Assembly (NCBI GenBank): GCA_016714225.1
Contig: JADJNS010000019.1
Location: 186,001 to 250,000, forward strand
Direction of reading: 5' to 3'
Length of the DNA stretch: 64,000 nt
From: Archangiaceae bacterium
GTDB lineage: Bacteria; Myxococcota; Myxococcia; Myxococcales; Myxococcaceae
Part shown: in pieces, positions 17,677-25,313 of the stretch
Position numbering within the stretch: the stretch's first letter is position 1
Layout of the letters: each line of letters begins with the position of its first letter
Translations under genes and position numbers: made by a program
The notes under the pieces: model-generated
The model's input: the letters and a program-made list of their open reading frames with translations, nothing else
The model's database searches: none
What the model was told of the DNA's origin: nothing

Positions 17677-18651
17677 TCAGTCGCGAATCAGCTGCACCAT
17701 CGGCAGCTGCTTCTTCACGATGCCGTGCAGCCGCCGGCTGATGGTGGGCAGGCCGCGCAGCACCACCCGCTTCGCCTTCGCCAGCCTGGTGCGCGCTGCG
17801 ATGAGCGCCTCGAGCGAGAGGTCCGAGAACTCTCCGTACAGCTCGAGCACCGACAGGCCGCCCAGCACCTCGGGGTCGAGCGCGCCGAGAAACACGTCGC
17901 ACGAGTCGCAGCTGCCGCGGAGCTCATTCAGCTTGGGGAACCGCGCGCGGGTGAGCCCCTCGGCCAGCGCCACGTCGCGCCCGCTGCCGGTGTGCTCGAG
18001 CGCCACGAGCTCGGGCCACCGCGCCGTCACCAGCCACTCGAAGGCTGCCCCGCCGCACTGCGCCAGCCGCAGCTGCGACAGCTTCGGCTCGCGCACAGCG
18101 TAGTCGCCCTCGGCCGACATCAGCTCGAGCGACTCGAGCTGCGGGTGCGCCGAGAGCAGCACCGCGGCGTCGCCCATGCCGCCGAGCTTCAGCGCCTTGA
18201 GGCTCTTCGGCGCCAGCCCGGCAATCAGCGCCACCAGCTGCACGAAGTCGCCGCCGCCGTGGTACTCGGTCTGCCACGCGGTGAGCTCTTGCAGCACCGC
18301 CAGCGCGGGAGCCTCGAACAGCGCGCTCACCGCCCGGTGCAGCTCGATGGGCACGCGGCCCAGCTTCACCGCGCGCACCACCCCCCACTTCCACTCGCAC
18401 TGCAGCGCGTCTGACCAGAACGCGAGCGACTCGAGCAGACGCGGCTCGAGCTCGGCGCGCAGCTTCTCGGCCGCCCGCTTGCGCTCCAGAAACCGGCCGG
18501 GGTCCTTTTCTCCCTCCAGCGAGCACATCAGGCCGATCAGCTCGCCCCACGGGTCGCCCCGGGCCATCAGCTCATCGGCGAAGACCTGGTACGCGCGCAG
18601 GTCGCGGGGGTCTTCCTGCAGCGCCTCCAAGAGCTTTGACACTCGGCTCAT
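17677..18651 (-). CDS. TIGR02996 (repeat-companion) domain protein
   Basis: The 324-residue protein opens with the TIGR02996 signature DPRDLRAYQVFADELMARGD followed by PWGELIGL. This domain is common in myxobacteria and planctomycetes, usually ahead of leucine-rich or other repeats. The remainder has irregular leucine-rich segments (LKALKLGGMGDAAVLL, LESLELMS, LSVLELYGEFSDLSLEAL) fitting a short LRR-like solenoid. No signal peptide or catalytic motif is present. It is presumably a cytosolic protein-interaction module of unknown function, and it ends back to back with the oxidoreductase gene. Confidence 0.85.
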   Translation of the reverse strand: MSRVSKLLEALQEDPRDLRAYQVFADELMARGDPWGELIGLMCSLEGEKDPGRFLERKRAAEKLRAELEPRLLESLAFWSDALQCEWKWGVVRAVKLGRVPIELHRAVSALFEAPALAVLQELTAWQTEYHGGGDFVQLVALIAGLAPKSLKALKLGGMGDAAVLLSAHPQLESLELMSAEGDYAVREPKLSQLRLAQCGGAAFEWLVTARWPELVALEHTGSGRDVALAEGLTRARFPKLNELRGSCDSCDVFLGALDPEVLGGLSVLELYGEFSDLSLEALIAARTRLAKAKRVVLRGLPTISRRLHGIVKKQLPMVQLIRD

Positions 18652-18848
18652 CTACCTGCGCAATCGCCTGGCGCAACTCGCACTCTCAGCCGCCGAGAAT
18701 CGGTCGTGGGCTTCACGCTGAGCAAAGTCGCGCCGCACCTCGCGAGTGTCGCGGTGAAAGTTGCGTGCGTGGGCGAAGAAAAAGCGTCGCTGCCGGTCGC
18801 GGTGTTCTCTCGGGCTCAACCCCTCGTTTGGGAGACCCAGAGGCCACC

Positions 18849-19211
18849 ATGTCAGACCCCTTGAATTCAGCCGCGCGGCACGACCACAGCGCGCCCATTT
18901 CCGTCGAGTTTCACAAGGTTCCGTCACGCCTGCCCTACCCGCCCACGGTGAGGCGCTTCGCCGAGGTCATCGCCCGGGCCGAGCCGCCCAGCGAGAGCAA
19001 GGTCGTCGAGGTGCTCGAGGCGGTCGCCACCGACTTCCGCCAGGGCGAGGCGTCGATTCTCGACCTCATCAACCGTGCGCTCGCCGGCCCGGGCATGTCG
19101 CGCGAGCAGCTGTTGGTGCTGCGCGCGCGCATGCGCCGCTATTCGCTCGAGGTCGACGCGCTGGCGAACCTCGCCCACGCGCTGGCCGATGATCTGCGCC
19201 GCTGCGGGTGA
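18849..19211 (+). CDS. Small helical protein resembling a type III secretion inner-rod subunit (SctI-like)
   Basis: The 120-residue protein has no signal peptide. Its C-terminal third, with MSREQLLVLRARMRRYSLEV followed by a hydrophobic helix, has the spacing of the EscI/YscI/HrpB (SctI) inner-rod family, whose C-terminus reads roughly LLxLQxxxxxYxxEVEL. The length also fits. The middle region (VVEVLEAVATDFRQGEASIL) is predicted helical. No other secretion gene is in the window, so it would be an orphan. The assignment rests on pattern alone and could be coincidental helix similarity. The start at 18849 has GAGG at good spacing. A 19-bp tandem repeat begins at its stop codon. Confidence 0.6.
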   Translation: MSDPLNSAARHDHSAPISVEFHKVPSRLPYPPTVRRFAEVIARAEPPSESKVVEVLEAVATDFRQGEASILDLINRALAGPGMSREQLLVLRARMRRYSLEVDALANLAHALADDLRRCG

Positions 19212-19276
19212 GCGGTTCTGCAGCGCGTGAGCGGTTCTGCAGCGCGTGAGCGGCTCTGCAGCGCGTGAGCGGCTCT
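19208..19276 (+). repeat. 19-bp tandem repeat at the SctI-like stop codon
   Basis: Three full units, gtgagcggttctgcagcgc at 19208 and 19227 and a one-base variant at 19246, are followed by a partial fourth at 19265. The first unit contains the TGA stop of the preceding gene. The 19-bp length is not a multiple of three. No function is known. Confidence 0.8.
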
Positions 19277-20308
19277 CCTGCGGGTGGGGGCCGACGCTCG
19301 GTCGGGCTGTGAGCCTGGTGGCGAAGCGCACCTCGCCTCGTCATCGACGGGGGTCTCGGCCCCTCCGTGCTCGAGCAGCCCCTCGCGGCCGACGCCCTGC
19401 ACGACGGGCAAACGTGGGTCGGCCGGCTGCCACGCGCCGGCAGCCGAGAGAGGTGCCTTGGGGGTCTCTGCGGGTTGCGCGATTGAACAGCGGTACGACT
19501 GAACCTTGTAGTACTCCGCACTTCATATACTCAGCGCCGAAAAAGTGGCCGGGCACCCTCTCCGACTGCCGACTCCATTTGGGCCGGGCAACTGGGCTGA
19601 AAAGACGACCGCCCGAGGTGCAGCGCGCCCGTGCCGGCTCGCGGCTCGACCTGCTCGAGGAGATGGTTGCGCGGCCTGCGCGCACGCATGCGCCGCTCCT
19701 CGCTCGAGCTCAACGGCGACGCGCGTCACGGCGGCCGAACCCGGCGCCGTTTCCTCTCGCGTTGAGCCCTCGTCGCCAAACTCGAGCATCGCCATCATCC
19801 CAGCGTGACGTCTCGGCCTCCCCGGGGGATCTGCCAGACGCGCGGGAGGGGTCGAGCTCATCGTCGATGCGCCTCACGACGAAGACCCCGCCCTGTTCGG
19901 TTCGCGGCTGCGGCCGGCGTTTGTCGCGTGTGCTGCGATGCGGCGTCGACCTGGAGCACGCCCGCCCGAAGAGGTTCGCCCTCGGCCGCTGCTCCTTCGT
20001 GACCACGGATGCTGCGATGCGTGGTCACCCAGGAGCAGGCCGCAGCGGTCTCCGGCCCGGGGGAGCATGTCGCGCGGTGTCGTTTCCATCTCGGGCGGGC
20101 TTCTCGTCGCACCAGGGGGCGCAGGAGAACGACTCGCTCGAGCGTCGCGATCATGCCCGCATGGCCTCTCGGGCTCCCGTCCGATCAGCCCACGGCGTGG
20201 GAGTGACCGAGTCGTTCGTCGACGGCCGGCTGCGGTCGAAAAGGGCGCCAGGCTCGTGGACCGACGCGCAAGTCAGGCGGGGCCCGCCGCTTCTCTTCCC
20301 AGGTTCGC
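19277..20308. other. ~1 kb region without a convincing gene
   Basis: Long frames exist on both strands, but their translations are Arg/Pro/Ser-rich shadows without domain signatures, and GC at third codon positions does not favour any frame. A short stretch at 19337-19450 (plus, LVIDGGLGPSVLE) faintly recalls the N-terminus of homocysteine S-methyltransferases but ends after 40 codons, so it could be a remnant. A strong 50-bp inverted repeat lies at 19989-20038. The region is best read as decayed or non-coding accessory DNA. Confidence 0.5.
19989..20038. repeat. 50-bp inverted repeat
   Basis: The arms CTGCTCCT-tc-GTGACCACG and CGTGGTCAC-cc-AGGAGCAG pair over 17 of 19 positions around a 12-base loop. 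The loop's 12-mer TGCTGCGATGCG also occurs directly repeated at about 19931. It could be the fold of a small RNA, a terminator or a remnant of a mobile element. No T-run flanks it. Confidence 0.6.
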
Positions 20309-20989
20309 TCAGGCGCCTCGCGCCGAGCGCACGAGCAGCTGCTCGAGCTCTTCGGGAACGTGCAGGTAGTCGCGCATCACCCAGCTGGCGCCGATCGCCC
20401 GCAAGGTCGCCTCGTCGTGCGTGGTGGTGACCGCGGCCACCCGCGCACCGGCCGCGAGCCCCGCCTTCACGCCGTTCACCGCGTCCTCGAACACGATGCA
20501 GTCGCGCGGCGCGACCTCGAGCGCCTTGGTGCAGGCGAGAAAGATGTCGGGCGAGGGCTTGCCGCGCACCGCCCCTTCGGGCCCCACCACCACGTCGAAG
20601 AAGCGCCCCAGCTTCAGCCGCCCGTCGAGCGCGAGCCGACGGTTCTCGGCCGGAGCCGCGGTCGCCACCGCGAGCTTCAGCCCCGCGGCCCTGAGCCGCT
20701 CGAGCAGCGCGGTGGTGCCGGGCACCTCGGCGAGCTCGCTCTCGGCGCGCGCCCGGTAGCCGGTCTCCTTCGCGTGCGCGATGTCGCGCAGCTCGGCGGC
20801 GGTGGCCTCGCGCCCGAGCATGAGCGGAATCAGCTCTTCGTTCTTCTTGCCCGCCCACTGGTGGCCGATCTGCTCACGGGTGGCGCCGCTGCGGTGCGCC
20901 TCGGCTTGCTTCACCCACTCGTCGACGTGAATGTGCATGTTGTCGACGAGCGTGCCGTCGAGGTCGAAGAGCACCGCGGTGATGGGCAT
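20309..20989 (-). CDS. HAD-superfamily hydrolase (beta-phosphoglucomutase/phosphatase type)
   Basis: The 226-residue protein has motif I DLDGTLVDN (residues 9-17), motif II in ATAAPAENR, a conserved Lys before FEDAVNGVKAGLAAG (motif III/IV), and a cap domain between motifs I and II. This is the layout of subfamily IA phosphatases and beta-phosphoglucomutases (GPEGAVRGKPSPDIFL). It hydrolyses or transfers phosphate from a small metabolite through an aspartyl-phosphate; the substrate cannot be told. The start ATG lies 14 bp after the end of a decayed Cys-rich lipoprotein frame on the same strand, which probably once preceded it in an operon. Confidence 0.9.
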   Translation of the reverse strand: MPITAVLFDLDGTLVDNMHIHVDEWVKQAEAHRSGATREQIGHQWAGKKNEELIPLMLGREATAAELRDIAHAKETGYRARAESELAEVPGTTALLERLRAAGLKLAVATAAPAENRRLALDGRLKLGRFFDVVVGPEGAVRGKPSPDIFLACTKALEVAPRDCIVFEDAVNGVKAGLAAGARVAAVTTTHDEATLRAIGASWVMRDYLHVPEELEQLLVRSARGA

Positions 20990-21003
20990 CGCCCACGCTT
21001 AGC

Positions 21004-21147
21004 TCAAGCGCCGCCGCTCGGTGAGCCGCCGTCAGGGGGCATGCACACGCCGCCTTCCGCTCCGAGACTGCAGACGTAGCCGGCGCGGCACGTCGACTGG
21101 CCCCCATCGGCGTCGGGGCACTTCGCGAAGCACAACCCCAGCTGACG
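21004..21147 (-). pseudogene. C-terminal remnant of a Cys-rich lipoprotein
   Basis: In one minus frame ending in TGA at 21004 the translation reads LGLCFAKCPDADGG, then STCRAGYVCS, and ends in PPDGGSPSGGA. The C-x3-C and C-x4-GYVC pattern is the same as in the intact Cys-rich lipoprotein at 52295 (FCVQKC...CRSGYVC). Upstream of about 21147 the frame loses this character and no start or signal peptide is found, so only the last ~45 codons survive. It may be truncated by deletion or frameshift, or by the assembly problem near the poly-G tract. Confidence 0.6.
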
Positions 21148-21308
21148 GAGAAACGCTCGAGCTCGACTGCCACGGCCCGAATCGGCTCGTCGGTAATGGC
21201 CGTGCCACGGGCGTGTACGCCTCTCCAGTTCGGAGCTGCAGGCAGTCGAAGCGGCGGTCGAATCTCGTGAAGGCCGTCTCGGGGCACGTTCTTCGGGAAC
21301 GCCCGCGA

Positions 21309-21357
21309 AAAAGAATGGCCGGGGGTCACACCTCTACCCGGCCGACCCGGTTCTTTT
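21309..21357. terminator. Bidirectional terminator-like hairpin
   Basis: The stem GGCCGGG (21317-21323) / CCCGGCC (21337-21343) is preceded by AAAAAGAA and followed within 7 bases by TTCTTTT, so it could act as an intrinsic terminator in either direction. No intact gene ends close by on either side, consistent with decay or rearrangement here. Confidence 0.5.
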
Positions 21358-21439
21358 ACGCGTTTGTTCCTGTTCTGCGGGCTGAGCACCCGTCCGCCGC
21401 GGCGTCGAAGGAAGCAGGTGTGAGCGACGATGCTCGGGC

Positions 21440-21650
21440 GCCGGGGGCCGGCGGGGGGGGAGCCCCCGGGAGGGGGGGGGGGGAAAAGGGAGAACCCGCG
21501 CGGGGGGGCGGAGGGGAGCCCCCGGCGGCGGGGGCGCGCGCGCGCGCGCGCGGGGGGGGGGAGGGGGGGGGGGGGGGCGGGGGGGGGGGCCGGCGGCGGG
21601 GGGAGGGGGGGGGGGGGGGGGGGCGGGGGGGGGGGGGGGGGGGGGGGGCG
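21440..21650. repeat. Extreme poly-G tract
   Basis: About 85% of bases are G, with uninterrupted runs of 19 (21605-21623) and 24 (21625-21648) G and a (GC)n run near 21534-21552. Such a tract would be a strong G-quadruplex former but is also a classic sign of sequencing or assembly artefact, such as no-signal reads called as G. Nothing is encoded. Confidence 0.85.
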
Positions 21651-21872
21651 CCGGCCCCGAAACGCTCGGCGACTTCGGCTTCTCTACAGCCCCGGGGCGC
21701 AGCCTGCTGTCCCTGTCGGCCCCTGGTGCGGTGACGGGCCCACGTCGCCCTGGGCTCTCTGGGGCGCTCGCCCCCGCCCAGCACACATGCCTGCCGCGCT
21801 GGGCGAGCTCGCACCGCCTTCGTAGCCCCCATCGACCGCGCCGCTGAGACTCAGAGCGTGACAGCTTCACCA

Positions 21873-21893
21873 GCACGGGCGCGCAGCCCGTGC
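21873..21893 (-). terminator. GC hairpin after the carotenoid operon
   Basis: GCACGGGC-GCGCA-GCCCGTGC is a perfect 8-bp stem with a 5-base loop, 42-62 bp beyond the stop of the ketosynthase gene. No T-run follows on the minus strand. It may still stabilise the 3' end of the operon mRNA. Confidence 0.4.
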
Positions 21894-21934
21894 CCGGCTG
21901 TCGCAGCTCTTGCGCCGCTCGCATTGAACCGTTC

Positions 21935-23776
21935 TCAAGGTGAGCTCGTCACGAACGTCTGCGCCTCGATGCCGCCGGTACCGCGGGTCGTCACGTTGCC
22001 GCTCTGGCCGCGCGCCAGCGTCGCTACGATCTCCATCAGCCCGCCCACGGGGTGCCGCCGACTCGGCTCGGTCGCCGTGACCCGGTACAGCTCGCACGAA
22101 TGAACTGCCTGCCGCGACGGCTCGCTCGAGAGCAGCAACGCCGCAGCCCCGGGGGTCGGCTCGTCGTCGGCGCCCACCACCAGCACCCGCTCGACCTTGC
22201 GCGCCGAGAGCAGGTCCATCGCCACCCGCAGCGCGCTCTCGCCCGAGACCTCGCGCACCGAGGTGGTGAGCCCGATGCCGCGCATGCCGAGGTGAATGCT
22301 CAGCTCACCGGCCAGCGAGTGGTACACCGACTGGTAGAACGCGAACGGGCTGCCGTGCGCTTCGCCGCGGGTCGCCAGCCCCTCGAGAAAGTCTCCCGCC
22401 GCGTCGAGCCGCCCGTACGCGGTGCCCACCAACAGCCCCACTCCTTCGCTCGACGTGCCGCCCAGCGCCTCGCGCGCCGCGTGCAGCGCCATGCGCTCGA
22501 GCCGCGCCAGGCGCCCCTGCCGCGGCAGCTCGACCGGGCCCTGGTACGGCCCTTCGCCATGCCGCCGCAGCGCCTCGCAGCCGATGACCCCCGGCGCCAC
22601 GAAGCCCAGGCCGTGCACGAAGGCCCTGAAGGGCCGCGCCACCGCCCGCGCCCGCGCCGCGCGGCTGCCGTTCGCCCGCAGCGCCAGCGTTGCGTTGTTG
22701 CCGCCGAAGCCGAACGAGTTGCTCAGCGCCAGCGGCGAACCCAGCGGCGCGCCCGACGGCGGCACGTGGTTCACGTCGCACGCCGGGTCGGGGTCCGCCA
22801 GGCCCTTGCTGGGCGGCACCCGCCGGTCGGCGAACGCGGCCAGCGTCAGCCCCGCCTCGAGCGCGCCGGCGGCGCCCAGCGTGTGGCCGGTGAAGCCCTT
22901 GGTCGAGCTGATGAGCGGCCGCGAGCCCCCGAACAGCGCGTTCACCGCCAGCGACTCGACCTTGTCGTTGGCTGGCGTGGCGGTGCCGTGCGCGTTGATG
23001 TACCCGACCTCTTCCACCGCGGCGCCGTCTTCCTCGAGCGCGGCCCGCATCGCGGCGATGGCACCCAGCCCCTTCGGGTCGGGGGCGGTCTGGTGAAACG
23101 CATCGACCGCGCAGCCCCAGCCGGTCACCTCTCCGAAGATGCGGGCGCCGCGCGCCAGCGCCTGCGCGCGCGACTCGAGCAGCAGAAACGCCGCGCCCTC
23201 GCCCAGCGCCACCCCGGTGCGGTTCACGTCGAAGGGCCGCGGGGGCCCGCTCGCGAGCAGCCGAAGCGCATGAAAGCCGGCCTTCGTCATCAGGCACGCG
23301 GTGTCGACCCCGCCCACCAGCGCCCAGGGCGTGCCCGCCGCCACCCGCAGCGCTCCGTACCCGATGGCGTTCGAGCTCGAGCTGCACGCGGTGACGAACG
23401 TGTGGCACTCGGCGTCGAGGTCGAGCTCGGCCGCCAGCGCGATGGCCAGCTCACCCACCGGGTGGCGGCGCATGCGCTCGAGCGGGTCGGTGCCCGCCCC
23501 TCGCGCGGCGAAGTACGCCTGCTCGCTCTCTTGAATCGTGCCGGTGGTGGTGCCCGCGACCAGGAGCCCGCGCCCCTTCGGCGCCACCCCGCCCAGCGCC
23601 TCGAGCGCGGCGACGCGCGCCAGCGCGATGACCCGGGTGCGTCCCTGGTTCTCGACCTGGGGAGCCACCGCGCCCTCGCCCAGCAGCGCCTTGCGGTGCG
23701 CGTCGAACCCGACGCCGAGGTCACTCAAGAGCCCGACGCCGGTCACCACCACCGACGAGGTGTCGTCACGCGGCAC
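21935..23776 (-). CDS. Fused beta-ketoacyl synthase / chain-length-factor protein
   Basis: The 613-residue protein has two thiolase-fold halves. Residues 1-375 are a FabF-like ketosynthase with the complete C-H-H triad: Cys131 in VTACSSSSNA, His263 in NAHGTATPAND and His298 in KGFTGHTLGAAG. Residues ~385-613 resemble the 'coronafacic acid synthase-like' ketosynthase or chain-length factor. The nucleophile region there reads LTTSVREVSGESAL with no cysteine, so this half is probably non-catalytic, like the CLF of type II and aryl-polyene systems. The gene overlaps the upstream crtD-like gene by 11 bp and is last in the carotenoid operon. A role in making or elongating the acyl chain attached to the carotenoid glycoside is an inference. 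No ACP is present nearby. Confidence 0.85.
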   Translation of the reverse strand: MPRDDTSSVVVTGVGLLSDLGVGFDAHRKALLGEGAVAPQVENQGRTRVIALARVAALEALGGVAPKGRGLLVAGTTTGTIQESEQAYFAARGAGTDPLERMRRHPVGELAIALAAELDLDAECHTFVTACSSSSNAIGYGALRVAAGTPWALVGGVDTACLMTKAGFHALRLLASGPPRPFDVNRTGVALGEGAAFLLLESRAQALARGARIFGEVTGWGCAVDAFHQTAPDPKGLGAIAAMRAALEEDGAAVEEVGYINAHGTATPANDKVESLAVNALFGGSRPLISSTKGFTGHTLGAAGALEAGLTLAAFADRRVPPSKGLADPDPACDVNHVPPSGAPLGSPLALSNSFGFGGNNATLALRANGSRAARARAVARPFRAFVHGLGFVAPGVIGCEALRRHGEGPYQGPVELPRQGRLARLERMALHAAREALGGTSSEGVGLLVGTAYGRLDAAGDFLEGLATRGEAHGSPFAFYQSVYHSLAGELSIHLGMRGIGLTTSVREVSGESALRVAMDLLSARKVERVLVVGADDEPTPGAAALLLSSEPSRQAVHSCELYRVTATEPSRRHPVGGLMEIVATLARGQSGNVTTRGTGGIEAQTFVTSSP

Positions 23777-25313
23777 GGGTCCGAGGCTCCAGCGGGGGAG
23801 TGAGCGGCCACTGCGGCAGCGCGCCCTGCCCGTCCGCCCGGGTGAGGTAGTCGGCGGCGATGTTGGCGCTCTCCAGAATGGTGAGCAGGCCGCTGCCCGG
23901 GTGCGTGCCGCCGCCCACCCAGTACAGCCCGTCGACGTCGGGCGACTTCACCTTGGGCCGCAGCGGGCCCAGCTGCGTCCAGTTGTGCGAGAGGTTGAAC
24001 ACCGCTCCGCGGAACACGTTGAAGTCGTCGCGCCAGCTCTGCGCGGTGAACGCCTTCGAGGCGCGAATGTGCTGCTCCACGCCGGTGAGGCCCACCTTCT
24101 CGAGCCAGCGGGGAATCTTGGCCCGCATCGACTTCTCGAGCGCCGCCCAGTCGAGGGGCCGCGAGGTGTTCGGGGTGGGCACCAGCACGTAGAGCGTCGA
24201 GTGGCCCTCGGGCGCGCCCGACGGGTCGGTCGGCGTGGGGTTGCACACGTAGAACGGCGGGTCTTCGAGGTCGGCCTCGAGGTCTTCGAGCGCGGCGCGG
24301 TCGGTGCGGCGCGCGGCGTCGGAGAGGTAGATGAGGTGGTGCGGCAGCTGGTCGTAGCGCCGGTCGAGCCCCAGATAGAGCATGAACGTGCTGCAGCTGT
24401 ACTTCGCCTTGTCGAGCGCGCCGTCCGACAGGCGGGTGCCCTCGCGGTGCTGCGGCTTGATGAGCTTCGTCGCCGCGTAGGGCAGGTCGGCGTTGATGAC
24501 CACCGCGTCGGCGGTGAGCTGCTCGCCGCTCGCCAGCCGCACCCCGCTGGCGCGGCCGCCCTCGACCAGCACCTCTTCCACCGCCTCGCCGTAGCGAAGC
24601 CGCGCGCCCAGGTCTTCCGCGCAGCGGGCCATGCCCTGCGAGAGCGCGCGAAAGCCACCCATCACGTGCCACACCCCGAACTGCAGCTCGAGAAACGGCA
24701 CCACGCTGAACACGCTCGAGCAGGTCGTGGGGTGCAGCCCCAGGTACTTCGACGGGTAGCTCAGCGCGTAGGTGACGCGGTCGTCGTGAAAGAACGAGTC
24801 GAGGTGGCCGTACAACGACTGCCACGGCTTGAACTTGAGCGTGTCCATCAACCGCCAGGGCGCGTAGTAGGCGAGCGAGCCGGCGTTGGTGCAGATGAAC
24901 TTCTCGTACGCGACCAGGTACTTCTGCTTCGCCTCGGTCATCCACCGGTCGAGCGCGGCGGGGTGCTTGGGGTCGAGCGCGGCCAGCGACTCCCGCATGC
25001 GCTCGAGGTTCGCCGAGGTGTCGAGCTGCGACCCGTCCCAGAAGTGGATTCGGGTGTTGGGGTCGAGCGCCTTCAGCGTCACGTAGTCCTGCAGGCGCTT
25101 GCCGGCGCGGGTGAACACCGCCTCGAGCACCTGCGGCAGCTGCAAGATGGTGGGGCCGGTGTCGAGCGCGTAGCCGCCGTCGAGAGACAGCCCACGCATG
25201 CGCCCACCGGGCACCGACTCTTTCTCGACCACCGTGACCTCGAACCCGCGGCCCGCGAGGTTGATGGCGGCGGCGAGCCCACCGGGTCCAGCACCGACGA
25301 CGAGGGCTTTCAT
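23766..25313 (-). CDS. crtD: CrtI-family carotenoid desaturase, CrtD-like by position
   Basis: The 515-residue flavoprotein has an N-terminal FAD-binding motif VVGAGPGGLAAAINLAGRG with the downstream Glu of VVEKES, the family segment GPTILQLP, and the C-terminal GLYWVGGGTHPGSGLLTIL. These define the phytoene-desaturase/CrtD family, which removes hydrogens from or isomerises the polyene chain. The CrtD assignment (C-3,4 desaturation of the 1-hydroxylated end) comes from its position downstream of crtC, as in the Myxococcus order, not from diagnostic residues. Its ATG overlaps the acyltransferase stop (ATGA) and its own end overlaps the ketosynthase start. Confidence 0.85.
   Translation of the reverse strand: MKALVVGAGPGGLAAAINLAGRGFEVTVVEKESVPGGRMRGLSLDGGYALDTGPTILQLPQVLEAVFTRAGKRLQDYVTLKALDPNTRIHFWDGSQLDTSANLERMRESLAALDPKHPAALDRWMTEAKQKYLVAYEKFICTNAGSLAYYAPWRLMDTLKFKPWQSLYGHLDSFFHDDRVTYALSYPSKYLGLHPTTCSSVFSVVPFLELQFGVWHVMGGFRALSQGMARCAEDLGARLRYGEAVEEVLVEGGRASGVRLASGEQLTADAVVINADLPYAATKLIKPQHREGTRLSDGALDKAKYSCSTFMLYLGLDRRYDQLPHHLIYLSDAARRTDRAALEDLEADLEDPPFYVCNPTPTDPSGAPEGHSTLYVLVPTPNTSRPLDWAALEKSMRAKIPRWLEKVGLTGVEQHIRASKAFTAQSWRDDFNVFRGAVFNLSHNWTQLGPLRPKVKSPDVDGLYWVGGGTHPGSGLLTILESANIAADYLTRADGQGALPQWPLTPPLEPRTRAA

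Larger units (their letters stand above)
21148..21934. other. ~790 bp intergenic/uncertain region
   Basis: This stretch holds a UUCG-type hairpin (21282-21304), a terminator-like hairpin with AT flanks (21309-21357), a ~215-bp G-rich tract (21440-21650) and a GC hairpin (21873-21893). No frame on either strand has a recognisable product. All apparent ORFs across the tract are poly-Gly, poly-Pro or poly-Arg artefacts. If the G tract marks a misjoin, the two flanks may not be neighbours in the genome. Confidence 0.55.

Noticed and set aside
18709..18867. A 52-codon plus-strand frame (VGFTLSKVAPHLASVAVKVA onward) before the SctI-like gene
   Set aside because: It has no ribosome site, overlaps the next gene's start and matches no family; the evidence is too weak to call.
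19337..19459. Possible homocysteine S-methyltransferase fragment (LVIDGGLGPSVLE)
   Set aside because: Similarity is limited to about a dozen residues and the frame ends after 40 codons; noted only as a possible remnant.
19246..20430. A 394-codon plus-strand frame in the gene-poor region
   Set aside because: It starts inside the tandem repeat, is Arg/Ser/Pro-rich and runs antisense into the HAD gene.
21334..21924. Open frames through the poly-G tract on both strands
   Set aside because: Poly-Gly, poly-Pro and poly-Arg translations come from homopolymers, not genes.
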